A program made the translations under genes and the position numbers. This document shows, one piece after another, positions 1 through 8,281 of a stretch of DNA of 64,000 nucleotides; position 1 is the stretch's first letter, and every line of letters begins with the position of its first letter. The stretch covers positions 32,937-96,936 of the forward strand of contig NZ_JAGTPK010000019.1 of assembly GCF_021147775.1 (NCBI RefSeq), read 5' to 3'. The notes below the pieces were generated by a model. It searched no databases. It was not told the DNA's origin and worked only from the letters and a program-made list of their open reading frames with translations. This stretch comes from Pseudomonas californiensis (GTDB lineage: Bacteria > Pseudomonadota > Gammaproteobacteria > Pseudomonadales > Pseudomonadaceae).

Positions 1-108
1 GATATAAAACACGGAAATACTGACCCGGTTTAACGAATTGAACCGATTGATAACGTTACTCATGGATCCCTCTAGTGGCTGAATGGGGCATGACCTTGTG
101 GCGCACTA

Positions 109-849
109 TTACAGGTTCAGGCGTTTGAAGATCAGGGTAGGGATGCACTTGATGATCAACATGATCAACGCCCAGAAGCCAGGCGTGTACAGCGTATCTG
201 CCTTGCTTTCGATGCCCTTGACGATGCGCAGCGCAACGTTTTCCGGCGTGGCTACCAGCGGCCCTGGCAACGGCAAGCCTTTGGTCATTGGCGTGTCGAC
301 AAAGCCAGGCTTGATGGTGGTCACCTGTACGCCCACTTTGAAAAGCCGCGCCCGCAAGCCTTCGCAGAAGGTCGACACTGCCGCTTTGGCGGTGCCGTAC
401 AGGTAATTGGAAGGACGACCGCGATCACCTGCCACAGAAGAAATCACGGCCAGACTGCCGCAGCGCTGGGTTTCAAACTGATTGGCCAACAGCGTCAGCA
501 AGGCAATGACCGACGTGCCGTTGTTGGCCATTTCCTGAAGGGCGACATTGACGTCCTGCTCGCACGCTTTCTGGTCAGGCAGGGTGCCGTGGGCGATCAG
601 CGCGATGTCTATCTGGCTCAGTGCGGCCATGCAACTGGCGAGCATGGCCGGGTGCGCCGCGACGTCAGTCGCGTCCATTTCATGCAGCGTGACGTTCCTG
701 GCTCCACGCCCTTGAAGGTCGGCAGCGGTCTGTTGCAGTTTTTCGGCATTACGCGCCACGAGGAAGAATTCACTCCCCTGTACAGCCCACAGACGTGCGC
801 ACGCAGTGGCGATGGCAGAGGTGGCGCCGATGATCAAGACTCGTTTCAT
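109..849 (-). CDS. SDR oxidoreductase, DprE2-like
   Basis: A 246-residue short-chain dehydrogenase. The N-terminus carries the nucleotide-binding glycine motif GATSAIA (about residues 8-14). SSVAG followed by YLYGTAKAA (about 138-155) supplies the Ser, Tyr and Lys catalytic residues. By similarity of arrangement it would reduce the 2-keto intermediate made by the upstream FAD oxidase, as DprE2 does in making polyprenyl-phosphate arabinose. Its ATG overlaps the stop of the oxidase gene as ATGA (846-849), so the two are translationally coupled. It is the last gene of the operon visible here, and the operon may continue left of the window. The family call is firm. The exact substrate is inferred from the three-gene context. 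Confidence 0.8.
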   Translation of the reverse strand: MKRVLIIGATSAIATACARLWAVQGSEFFLVARNAEKLQQTAADLQGRGARNVTLHEMDATDVAAHPAMLASCMAALSQIDIALIAHGTLPDQKACEQDVNVALQEMANNGTSVIALLTLLANQFETQRCGSLAVISSVAGDRGRPSNYLYGTAKAAVSTFCEGLRARLFKVGVQVTTIKPGFVDTPMTKGLPLPGPLVATPENVALRIVKGIESKADTLYTPGFWALIMLIIKCIPTLIFKRLNL

Positions 850-2162
850 AGGGTGACTCTTTTCCAGAAGCGGGACATCAAAGAAGGGTCGCGCAGCGCT
901 TCAAGTTGCTCCCAGGCGGGGTATGCCTGGCGGAAGTCGCTGCCGGTCATGTGCGCGTCCTTGGCGGGATACAGTCGACCGCCCGCCGTCCGCACAATGC
1001 TGTCCAGGCGCGGGAAAAGGGTATTTTCCAATTCGCTGCTCTGGGGAAAGTCCAGCGCCAGAGAGGTGCCAGGCAAGGGAAACGACAAAAGGCCCGGCGA
1101 AGCAATATCGCCACAGCGCTTTAGCACCGCCAGGAACGAACCCTGGCCGCTGTCGGCGATCGCGCCGAGCAGCTCGCGCATGGCGACTTCGGCATTCGCG
1201 TCGGGGATCACGCATTGGTATTGCTGGAAGCCGTTACGCCCATAGATTCGGTTCCAGTGGCGGATACGATCCAGCGGATAGAAAAACGGCTCGTAGGCAC
1301 TGCGTCGCTGGCTGCGTTGGCTGGGGTGCATACGCCAGTAGGCGCTGTTGAAGGCTCGCAAAGACAGGTTATTGATCAGCGAGATGGGCGGTGTCAGCGG
1401 TACCGAAAGCTTCGAGCGCTCATCAAGCGCCAGCGAGCCATAGCGCGCATGGTCACCAACGATGAATACGCCACGACCGGTATCAGCGCCTTTGGCCAGG
1501 CAGTCGATCCAGGCCACGCTGTATTCGTGTTGATGATCCAGTTCGGCAGACAGAGCAAAGAATTCAGCCAGGTTGGCGAAGCGCACCACGGTGGTGTTGA
1601 TCTGGCTGGCCTGCACGGGCATCAGTTGCAGCTCTGCCCACTGGATCACGCCTGTCAGGCCCAGGCCACCAATGGTGGCGCAAAACAGCTCGGTGTTCTC
1701 GGTTGGCGAGCAGGTCAGCTGTTCCTGGCCATGACGCAGCAAGCCAAAACACGAGACGTGCCTGCCGAAGGTGCCGCGCAAATGGTGATTCTTGCCATGC
1801 ACGTCGTTGGCAATTGCGCCGCCGACCGTGGCAAATTGAGTGCCGGGTGTGACGGGCAGGAAGAAGCCTCTCGGGATCGCCACCTCAAGGATCTGCGCCA
1901 GTGTGATACCGGCTTCGACGCGAATGATACCGTGCTGCCAGTCGGTATTGATGAAGCGATCAAGGCTGCGCATGTGCAGCACGTGGTCGCTGGCCGCCAG
2001 GCAGCTGTCGCCATAGCTGCGACCGTTGCCGTAAGCCAGGGTATTGCCGTGGGCCTGAGTGATGGCGGCATGCAGCGCTGGCAATTCATTCTGCCAGGCA
2101 CAGGCGCTGGCGGTCTGAGGGGCACGAGGGTGTCGTCCCCAGGAGTACAACGCCTGGCTCAT
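846..2162 (-). CDS. FAD-binding oxidase, DprE1-like
   Basis: About 438 residues. The N-terminal half is a PP-loop/VAO-type FAD domain, with GNGRSYGDSC near residue 45 and GTQFATVGGAIANDVHGKNH near residue 110. The C-terminal half has the D-arabinono-lactone-oxidase-like cap with a late YPAKD motif. This arrangement matches DprE1, which oxidises polyprenyl-phospho-ribose at C2, but sugar-lactone oxidases share the same fold. The ATG at 2162 was chosen because it forms an ATGA overlap with the stop of the upstream prenyltransferase. An earlier in-frame ATG at 2186 would sit inside that gene. It lies between the UbiA-type enzyme and the SDR reductase, which is the order expected for an epimerisation pathway. 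Confidence 0.8.
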   Translation of the reverse strand: MSQALYSWGRHPRAPQTASACAWQNELPALHAAITQAHGNTLAYGNGRSYGDSCLAASDHVLHMRSLDRFINTDWQHGIIRVEAGITLAQILEVAIPRGFFLPVTPGTQFATVGGAIANDVHGKNHHLRGTFGRHVSCFGLLRHGQEQLTCSPTENTELFCATIGGLGLTGVIQWAELQLMPVQASQINTTVVRFANLAEFFALSAELDHQHEYSVAWIDCLAKGADTGRGVFIVGDHARYGSLALDERSKLSVPLTPPISLINNLSLRAFNSAYWRMHPSQRSQRRSAYEPFFYPLDRIRHWNRIYGRNGFQQYQCVIPDANAEVAMRELLGAIADSGQGSFLAVLKRCGDIASPGLLSFPLPGTSLALDFPQSSELENTLFPRLDSIVRTAGGRLYPAKDAHMTGSDFRQAYPAWEQLEALRDPSLMSRFWKRVTL

Positions 2163-3604
2163 GTCGCCACCCAGAACACCAGGCAAAACAGGATGCCGAC
2201 CACAATACTGACGCGATCACGAATGGCAAATACCACCGGGTCGTCGTGCATCTCTCCGCGATGGGTGAGCATCCAGACTCGCGTTATCCAGAACAACAGC
2301 AACGGACAACCCAACCAGATCACCTGGGGATTGCTATACAGCGCTGTGGTAAGTCCATCGTGGATGTACAAGGCCAGAACCATGACCGACAAATAACCGG
2401 ACGCAGCGCCGAGCGATGAAATCATCTCGAGGTCGCCAGGGTAGTAGCCTCGTCCCCGGGTTTTCTTTGTCAGGCCCTGGGTCCTTGCTTCGCGCAGTTC
2501 AGCGTAGCGTTTGACCAGCGCCAGACTGAGGAAGATGAACATCGAGAATGCCAGAATCCAGAACGTCAGCGGCTGCTGGAACGCCGCAGCACCGGCAATG
2601 ATGCGCACGGTGTAGAGCATCGCCAGGGCTATTACATCCACCGCCATCTGGCGCTTGAGTGACAGAGAGTACGCCAGGGTCAGGATGTAATACGCTGCCA
2701 GCACAGCAGAAAACTGGATGGGCAACAGCCACAAGGAGCCTGCAAAGGTAACCAGCAACAACAGCGGGAAAACCATCAGCCCGAACCGGATGGACAGCCG
2801 CCCCGAGGCGAATGGCCGATTACGTTTGGTCTTGTGATGACGATCATCCGCCAGATCCAGCAAGTCGTTGAGCAGATAGACACTGGACGCGCATAAACCG
2901 AAAAACAGAAAACCAAGAATCCCTTGCCACAACAGCAACGGATTGGTGAGCTGATGGGAGGCCAGCAATGGGACGAAAATCAGTACGTTTTTCATCCATT
3001 GGTGAAGACGCAAGGCTTTCAGCCAATCCTTGGGACCGGACACGTTGGACTGGATAACTTGTGCGACATTGCCTTGGGCACGCGCTTTTCTTTCAACCCC
3101 GGACTCCGGATTGACGACATAGGCGTTACGCGCGGCAGCCCAGACTTTCATGTCGTCATGGGAGTTGCCCATGTAGTCGAAACCCTTTTCACCGAAATGC
3201 TCGATCAACAGGTCACGTTTGCAGTGCGAGGACAAGTTTCGTTCACTGTCGCTGGCCATGACGCAGTCGAATAATTGCAGATGTACAGCAATCCGTTCGG
3301 CCAACGTGTGATGACTTGCTGTAGCCAATACCACCTGCCGACCCAGCTTGCGTTCCGTATTGATGAACTCGATAACTTGCGGGTCATAAGGCAGGACACT
3401 GACATCAATGTCCGTTGCCAGAGCCAGGCCTTCTTTTAATGTAGCTTTGCTCTTCGTTAGCCAGCCAAGAGGTTTGAGACATTGCAGGGGCTGGCTGCGC
3501 AAAAAGGCCATGCCGGTTTCCAACAAAAGATCGGAGCGCAGCAGGGTACCGTCAAGGTCAATTACGAGTGGTACTGGCTGTGGGAGCGGGGCTGTCACTG
3601 ACAC
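2159..3604 (-). CDS. HAD phosphatase-UbiA prenyltransferase fusion
   Basis: About 481 residues in two parts. Residues 1-200 form a HAD-type domain with nucleophile motif VIDLDGTLLRSD, a late ATASHHT and GNSHDDMK. Residues 210-480 form a multi-helix UbiA membrane domain whose first aspartate motif is NDLLDLADDRHHKTKR. In mycobacteria Rv3806c (UbiA) attaches phosphoribose to decaprenyl phosphate and a phosphatase removes the 5-phosphate. Here both activities appear fused in one protein, as in NoeC-like proteins. The start is GTG at 3604, and a second GTG at 3598 has better spacing from AGGGA. It is the first gene of a three-gene operon coupled by ATGA overlaps. The role in making lipid-linked D-arabinofuranose is inferred. 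Confidence 0.8.
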   Translation of the reverse strand: MSVTAPLPQPVPLVIDLDGTLLRSDLLLETGMAFLRSQPLQCLKPLGWLTKSKATLKEGLALATDIDVSVLPYDPQVIEFINTERKLGRQVVLATASHHTLAERIAVHLQLFDCVMASDSERNLSSHCKRDLLIEHFGEKGFDYMGNSHDDMKVWAAARNAYVVNPESGVERKARAQGNVAQVIQSNVSGPKDWLKALRLHQWMKNVLIFVPLLASHQLTNPLLLWQGILGFLFFGLCASSVYLLNDLLDLADDRHHKTKRNRPFASGRLSIRFGLMVFPLLLLVTFAGSLWLLPIQFSAVLAAYYILTLAYSLSLKRQMAVDVIALAMLYTVRIIAGAAAFQQPLTFWILAFSMFIFLSLALVKRYAELREARTQGLTKKTRGRGYYPGDLEMISSLGAASGYLSVMVLALYIHDGLTTALYSNPQVIWLGCPLLLFWITRVWMLTHRGEMHDDPVVFAIRDRVSIVVGILFCLVFWVAT

Positions 3605-3931
3605 TCTTCCCTAATGCTGAGTCGGTGAGTCCGCTCAGGTAGGCTGAATAAAAAACGCAGCAAAGTAGACCACAGGCAGACAGTGGACTGCGTGCCACCG
3701 AACCACTTGCGTTTGTGCACTAAATCAAAAAAGCGCGGCATTCTCTCATAGCTGTGACCTGCTGAACCAACTGAATATCCAGCGATATGCGCAACATGAA
3801 CGCCTTGCAGGGGGTGCCAGAAGGGTTTGAACTGTCGCGCTTGCCTGCAGGTTTTGATCATTGTTTATGTACAGTCATCGGTCTGCAGATCGAGATGGCT
3901 GATAGTGAGCGTATTGCGCAGGCCATTGCTC

Positions 3932-3951
3932 GGGCGCTTTTAAAAGCGCCC
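3932..3951. repeat. 20-bp perfect palindrome in a gene-poor stretch
   Basis: Arms GGGCGCTTTT / AAAAGCGCCC abut with no spacer. It lies in the roughly 940-bp gap 3605-4543, upstream of the leftward arabinose-type operon. No credible gene was found in this gap. The site could be an operator or a cruciform. A direct terminator role is unlikely because no T-run follows. Confidence 0.5.
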
Positions 3952-4304
3952 CTCCGCACTCGCCCTGGCGCATAGTTTCCCCGGTGCTTGCATCAGATAT
4001 TGGCGAACCTGCGCGATGCCATTTTGCACAGGTGGGCGGGGCAGGGATATCTGCTCCGGCTGGAGCCCGGAAGATTTTCTGTCGATGTCCGGAGCTCTTG
4101 CACTTCGCAATTATTTTGGGGCTGGCAAAGGCGGTGCGTGGTTTTTTTCACGGCATTGTGTACAAAAATTGATCAATCATTGCGCTAATGGATTTAAATC
4201 TTGAAAAAGTGATTTAGTTCGCAGCATATGCGCCAAGGCGCTCGCTTTAGGCTGCTCCATCGTTTAATCTGCGCTCGTAGGTTGTGAAGCAAATGCCAAA
4301 AATT

Positions 4305-4338
4305 AAACCCCGTCTTTCCCAGGAAGATGGGGTTTTTT
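4305..4338 (+). terminator. Rho-independent terminator with no upstream gene
   Basis: The stem AAACCCC / GGGGTTT (4305-4311 and 4329-4335) is extended inward by TCTT / AAGA pairs and a CC/GG pair, and is followed by a T-run to 4338. No rightward coding gene precedes it for several hundred bases. The terminator may therefore end a small non-coding RNA starting somewhere in 4200-4260. A TTGAAA at about 4202 could be a -35 box, but the promoter is weak by eye. Confidence 0.7.
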
Positions 4339-4543
4339 GCTTTCCGGGAATCGAAAGTCACCGGCAAAGGCCCGTTTTGTAAGGGGCCGTGGCATTAACC
4401 ATCGCGTGTTGACCCGCTATCGGTTCAGGCGCCGGGTGCAAGCCGGACGTTGTCCGGCTGTGCAAATCGGGTTCGATTATTGGAAGCATCAGCTTCGGTT
4501 TACGATGCAGTCCTTTATGACAGGAGTGCATGCCGATGAAACC

Positions 4544-4855
4544 ATGGGCATGACAGGGATTGTGGCAACGGTTTCAGGCTGCGGTGCGTTCAAGACCCTG
4601 AATGACGAGAAGGGCGCCGCCGACGATCTGGCGCGCTGGCAATCCAATTGTTATTCGATCCCCCGTGCCTACAGTGGTGCGTCATATCAATTCTGTAACC
4701 TCAATCCTCCTCCGCGCTCCGGGCCACACTGGGATGCGCTGACGGTTGCAACCGATCTTGCACTGTCTGGTATTGCCGACACATTACTGCTGCCCTACAC
4801 GCGCTACTCGCAGTACCGGCACGGTGATATCAAAGTTCGGCGCAAGCCATATTGA
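4544..4855 (+). CDS. YceK/YidQ-like lipoprotein, start region damaged
   Basis: The frame reads MGMTGIVATVSGCGAF, with a lipobox-like VSGC, then an IPRAYSGASYQFC segment and a C-terminal SGIADTLLLPYTRYSQYR. This matches the small YceK/YidQ lipoprotein family (DUF1375). The hydrophobic leader from the ATG at 4544 is very short and lacks a basic N-terminus. Just upstream, AGGAG (about 4522-4526) is well placed for an ATGAAACC at 4536, which is in another frame and stops after five codons. One extra base between 4542 and 4544 would restore a normal MKP-type lipoprotein signal. It is therefore either a recent frameshift pseudogene or uses the later ATG. Confidence 0.55.
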   Translation: MGMTGIVATVSGCGAFKTLNDEKGAADDLARWQSNCYSIPRAYSGASYQFCNLNPPPRSGPHWDALTVATDLALSGIADTLLLPYTRYSQYRHGDIKVRRKPY

Positions 4856-4984
4856 TATAAGGCCGCTCATCGACTTTTTTACGGGTAAATGTAAGTGCAA
4901 GTAACAATACTGTAAGCAGATCATTACAATGCCAGCGCTTTGACGGTGCGCATTTTTTATCGTGCTTGCAAGAGGGATTTTTCA

Positions 4985-5854
4985 GTGGCAACTATTACGT
5001 ATCACCAGCCTGCCGATGCGGCTTTTTTTCAAGGCTTCAGCGGAACGCTCGGCCTGATCAGTGCCAGCAGTACGCTTATTGTGACCGGAAGCGGTCCTTA
5101 CAGCGCTGCGGTCAGTGGCATTTTCAGCCCTACCGGTTCGGGGATAGCCAACAGCATTACGTATTCCTATGACAATACGCCTTATGTCACGTTTTCCGGG
5201 TTCACCATCAGCGCCACCAATACCTACGCGGCTTCAACGCTGTTCAAAGGCAATGACGTGATCAATGGCTCTGCGGGCAATGACACGTTTTATGCGTCTC
5301 TGGGCAATGATGACTATAACGGCGGCACGGGTCGGGACACGCTCGATTACGGCGTTCTCAAGAGTGATGTCACTGTTGCTGCCAGCGGGACGGGTTATCT
5401 CGCGACTGTTGCCGGCAAGACCGACGCCATCAACAACGTCGAGCGTCTGGCCTTCACCGACGGCACGTTGGCTCTGGATGTAAAAGCTGGCCAGACCTCT
5501 GGTTCGGTTTATCGCCTTTATCAGGCAGCACTCGACCGCAAGCCGGATGCAGGCGGACTCAAGTTCTGGGTCAGTCAGGTTGATCAGGGCGCCAGCATCG
5601 CAGACGTCGCCATGGGGTTTGTACAGAGCAACGAGTTCCGTACGCTGAACCCGGCAAGCGATACCCCTTCATTGCTCAAAAGCTATTATCAGAATGTACT
5701 GCACCGCCCGGCCGACGCCGAGGGTTTGGCCTTCTGGAGCAACCAGGCTGCGGGTGGCATGCCTTCCCACGAAATTCTGGTGGCATTCGCTGAAAGCAAC
5801 GAAAACCTTGGTAACACTGCAGCCGCCACCAAGAACGGTATCTGGTTGGGATAA
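4985..5854 (+). CDS. DUF4214 RTX-like secreted protein
   Basis: About 289 residues from a GTG at 4985, which has AGAGGGA eight bases upstream. Residues 1-85 are Ser/Thr/Gly-rich with no recognised domain. They are followed by GNDVINGSAGNDTFYA, an RTX-type calcium-binding pair. The C-terminal half holds two DUF4214 units (SVYRLYQAALDRKPDAGGLKFW, then a YYQNVLHRPADAEGLAFW unit) and ends in KNGIWLG. There is no Sec signal peptide. This fits export by a type I system, although no such transporter lies in the window. Two other genes here share the C-terminal module. Function is unknown; adhesin or surface-associated is a guess. Confidence 0.75.
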   Translation: MATITYHQPADAAFFQGFSGTLGLISASSTLIVTGSGPYSAAVSGIFSPTGSGIANSITYSYDNTPYVTFSGFTISATNTYAASTLFKGNDVINGSAGNDTFYASLGNDDYNGGTGRDTLDYGVLKSDVTVAASGTGYLATVAGKTDAINNVERLAFTDGTLALDVKAGQTSGSVYRLYQAALDRKPDAGGLKFWVSQVDQGASIADVAMGFVQSNEFRTLNPASDTPSLLKSYYQNVLHRPADAEGLAFWSNQAAGGMPSHEILVAFAESNENLGNTAAATKNGIWLG

Positions 5855-5873
5855 CGGTTCTGTGATTGCTGTA

Positions 5874-5895
5874 CGAGCGCCCTGAGTGGCGCTCG
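5874..5895. terminator. GC-rich hairpin after the DUF4214 gene
   Basis: Arms CGAGCGCC / GGCGCTCG with a six-base loop begin 20 bases after the stop codon. No T-run follows, so it is a transcript-end or stability hairpin rather than a canonical terminator. Confidence 0.45.
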
Positions 5896-6087
5896 ACATT
5901 GTTCGCCACGCATCCTGGTTCAGTCATCTCCAGACGCGAAACTGTTCGCGAATAATGATGATTCGGTGTGTCTGAGGACTGCGGCAGATGAGCCTTTGCA
6001 GCTCCAGGTTTGGTCTTCTGGCAGGTCCGGCAAGCATGTTATGTTTGCAGCCATTTTTCCTTCCTCTACCGGATCGTTATTACCTAT

Positions 6088-7017
6088 ATGTCTGATGCTC
6101 CCGTTCTGATCACCGGCGGTGCCGGTTTCATTGGCTCGCACCTCGCTGACGCGCTACTCGCCAAGGGCTACGCGGTGCGCATCCTCGACGACTTGTCCAC
6201 GGGCAAGCGCAGCAACCTGGCGCTGGACAACCCGCGTGTCGAACTGATTCAGGGCGATGTTGCCGATGCGGCGCTGGTGTTGCGTGCCGCCCAGGGCTGT
6301 CAGGCCGTCGTGCATCTGGCGGCAGTGGCTTCGGTTCAAGCTTCTGTAGACGACCCGGTGCGGACTCACCAGAGCAATTTTGTCGGCACACTGAATGTCT
6401 GCGAGGCCATGCGCCTGTCGGGTATCAAACGCGTGGTGTTCGCCTCAAGCGCTGCTGTCTACGGCAACAATGGCGAGGGTCAGGCCATCAGCGAAGAGAC
6501 ACCCAAGTCGCCGCTGACGCCTTATGCTTCGGACAAGCTTTCCAGCGAACACTACCTCGACTTCTACCGCCGTCAGCATGCGCTGGAGCCGGTGATCTTT
6601 CGCTTTTTCAATATCTTCGGCCCGCGCCAGGATCCTTCTTCACCTTATTCAGGGGTGATCAGCATTTTTTCCGAGCGTGCCGAGAAAGGTTTGCCGATTG
6701 CCGTATTCGGTGATGGCGAGCAGACCCGGGACTTTTTCTATGTTGGCGATCTGGTCAAGCTGCTGACTCAGGCGCTGGAGCGGGTCGAGGTGGAGGAGGG
6801 TGCGATCAACGTTGGGCTGAATCAGACCACATCGCTCAATCAACTGTTGTCAGCGCTGAAGCAGGTCGTCGGGGGCTTGCCGCACGTTTCTTATCAGTCT
6901 GCGCGCGCCGGGGACATCAAGCATTCACGCGCCGATAACCAGCGTTTGCTGGAGCGTTTCGTACTGGCCGAGCCGACGCCTCTGGGTGTCGGGCTGGCCA
7001 AGTTGCTGGGGCGCTGA
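6088..7017 (+). CDS. NAD-dependent sugar epimerase/dehydratase
   Basis: About 309 residues, an extended SDR of the GalE/WbpP type. GGAGFIGSHLAD at residues 9-20 is the Rossmann motif. SSAAVYG near residue 120 and YASDK near 145 (the YxxxK pair) are catalytic. FNIFGPRQDPSSPYSGVIS is the substrate loop typical of UDP-hexose 4-epimerases. The ATG at 6088 was chosen because the sequence upstream of it, though open, encodes no Rossmann strand. The neighbours are LPS or exopolysaccharide genes on the opposite strand, so it probably feeds a nucleotide sugar into surface glycan. Whether the substrate is UDP-GlcNAc, UDP-Glc or another sugar cannot be told. Confidence 0.85.
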   Translation: MSDAPVLITGGAGFIGSHLADALLAKGYAVRILDDLSTGKRSNLALDNPRVELIQGDVADAALVLRAAQGCQAVVHLAAVASVQASVDDPVRTHQSNFVGTLNVCEAMRLSGIKRVVFASSAAVYGNNGEGQAISEETPKSPLTPYASDKLSSEHYLDFYRRQHALEPVIFRFFNIFGPRQDPSSPYSGVISIFSERAEKGLPIAVFGDGEQTRDFFYVGDLVKLLTQALERVEVEEGAINVGLNQTTSLNQLLSALKQVVGGLPHVSYQSARAGDIKHSRADNQRLLERFVLAEPTPLGVGLAKLLGR

Positions 7018-7054
7018 CGCGCCGCCTTTTGCGGGCAACGTCTATCAAGCGGGT

Positions 7055-8155
7055 TCACTGCCGGGGTTGCCCGGCAATGGCGCATGAATTGCCAAGGCGC
7101 ATCGCCGGTTGCTCTATATAACGGTAGGTCAGCGCCGAGACAAGGATCGTTCCGGCCAGCGAGGTCAGCATGTACGCTCCGGTCGGCCATTGTTGCAGCC
7201 AGCCGATATTGCCGACCTGTACCAGCCACGACAGGGAATAGAACACCACAGGATGGAACAGGTACAGCGAATAACTGATGGTTCCCAGCCATACGAGCCA
7301 GGCGGGCTTCAGCTTGCCGTAGATAGCCAGGCCTGCAAATGCCGCCAACCCCAAGGCATAGGGGACGAAGAAGTGCAGCACCTTGATTTCGGGCGTGACC
7401 AACAGGTAGTAGCTTGTCGCGACAGCTGCCATCAGTAACCACACAGCGATGTAGCCGAATACCGATAGCCGGACAAACCAGGGCATGGGTGTCCCGTCAT
7501 ACCAGATGCGAAACAGCGCCCCCCAGAACATCACCCCCAGATGCAGCACAAGCATTGCCGCTGCAGGTGGAAGCGAGAGCGCAACTGGCTTGCCGATAAA
7601 CGCCAGGACGATGGGTAGCAGACACATCGCGCTCAGCAGCAATACCAGCGCAGTGAGCACTGCAGCGGAGCGCAGTATGCGAAGGGAAAACAGCACGATG
7701 CACAGCGCGTAGAACGCCAGCTCGGTTTGCAGCGTCCAGTATTGGCCCTGTATGGAGGGCATGCCCAGGGCTTCCTGGATCATCGTGAAGTTCAGCAGGA
7801 TTGCTGTCAGAGAAATTTCCTTTCCCCAGAGGTACCAGAACGTGACCAGACCGAATGGGATGGAAAACCAGTAGATGGGATATAGCCGGAACAGGCGTTT
7901 TATGAGGAATTGACGGCATGATCCAGCGTGATCGGCCCGCAGGCTCGAAGGGATCACGAAGCCGCTGATGGCAAAGAAGATCACCACGCCGATCCTGCCG
8001 AAATCGGCCAGCCAGGCAATGTCGTGCAGACGATCCTGAATCGACGGTGCCGCAATAAGAACAAAATGCTCGCTGGTGTGCATCCATATCACTAACAGCG
8101 CAGCGACCGCACGCAGACAATCGATGTGCGCAAAACGCGTACTGTGTACGTTCAT
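7055..8155 (-). CDS. OafA-type membrane acyltransferase
   Basis: 366 residues with about ten hydrophobic helices. The N-terminal HIDCLRAVAALLVIWMH segment and the following GRIGVVIFFAISGFVIPSS are hallmarks of acyltransferase family 3 (OafA/OatA). These enzymes move acetyl or other acyl groups from the cytoplasm onto surface polysaccharides. No SGNH extracellular domain is attached. It lies downstream of rmd but behind a strong terminator, so it is probably a separate unit. The acceptor (O-antigen rhamnan or another glycan) is inferred from neighbours only. Confidence 0.85.
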   Translation of the reverse strand: MNVHSTRFAHIDCLRAVAALLVIWMHTSEHFVLIAAPSIQDRLHDIAWLADFGRIGVVIFFAISGFVIPSSLRADHAGSCRQFLIKRLFRLYPIYWFSIPFGLVTFWYLWGKEISLTAILLNFTMIQEALGMPSIQGQYWTLQTELAFYALCIVLFSLRILRSAAVLTALVLLLSAMCLLPIVLAFIGKPVALSLPPAAAMLVLHLGVMFWGALFRIWYDGTPMPWFVRLSVFGYIAVWLLMAAVATSYYLLVTPEIKVLHFFVPYALGLAAFAGLAIYGKLKPAWLVWLGTISYSLYLFHPVVFYSLSWLVQVGNIGWLQQWPTGAYMLTSLAGTILVSALTYRYIEQPAMRLGNSCAIAGQPRQ

Positions 8156-8243
8156 TCCAATGCATCCCTGATTGTCGGACGTGTTTTGTGCGCAGTGTAT
8201 CCGGGTTGTATCAAATCGTTAACAAGTCTTTGGCAGACGAAAA

Positions 8244-8266
8244 AAAACACCCCGCAGGGTGTTTTT
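8244..8266 (-). terminator. Terminator of rmd
   Basis: Arms AAAAACACCC and GGGTGTTTTT around a four-base loop form a canonical intrinsic terminator. It lies between rmd and the acyltransferase, both leftward. The A-rich and T-rich arms would let it act in both directions. Confidence 0.85.
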
Positions 8267-8281
8267 CAAGACCGCGGTGAC

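Noticed and set aside
3595..3861. Small leftward open frame before the prenyltransferase
   Set aside because: No ribosome site, motif or coding bias. It only reflects an open upstream region.
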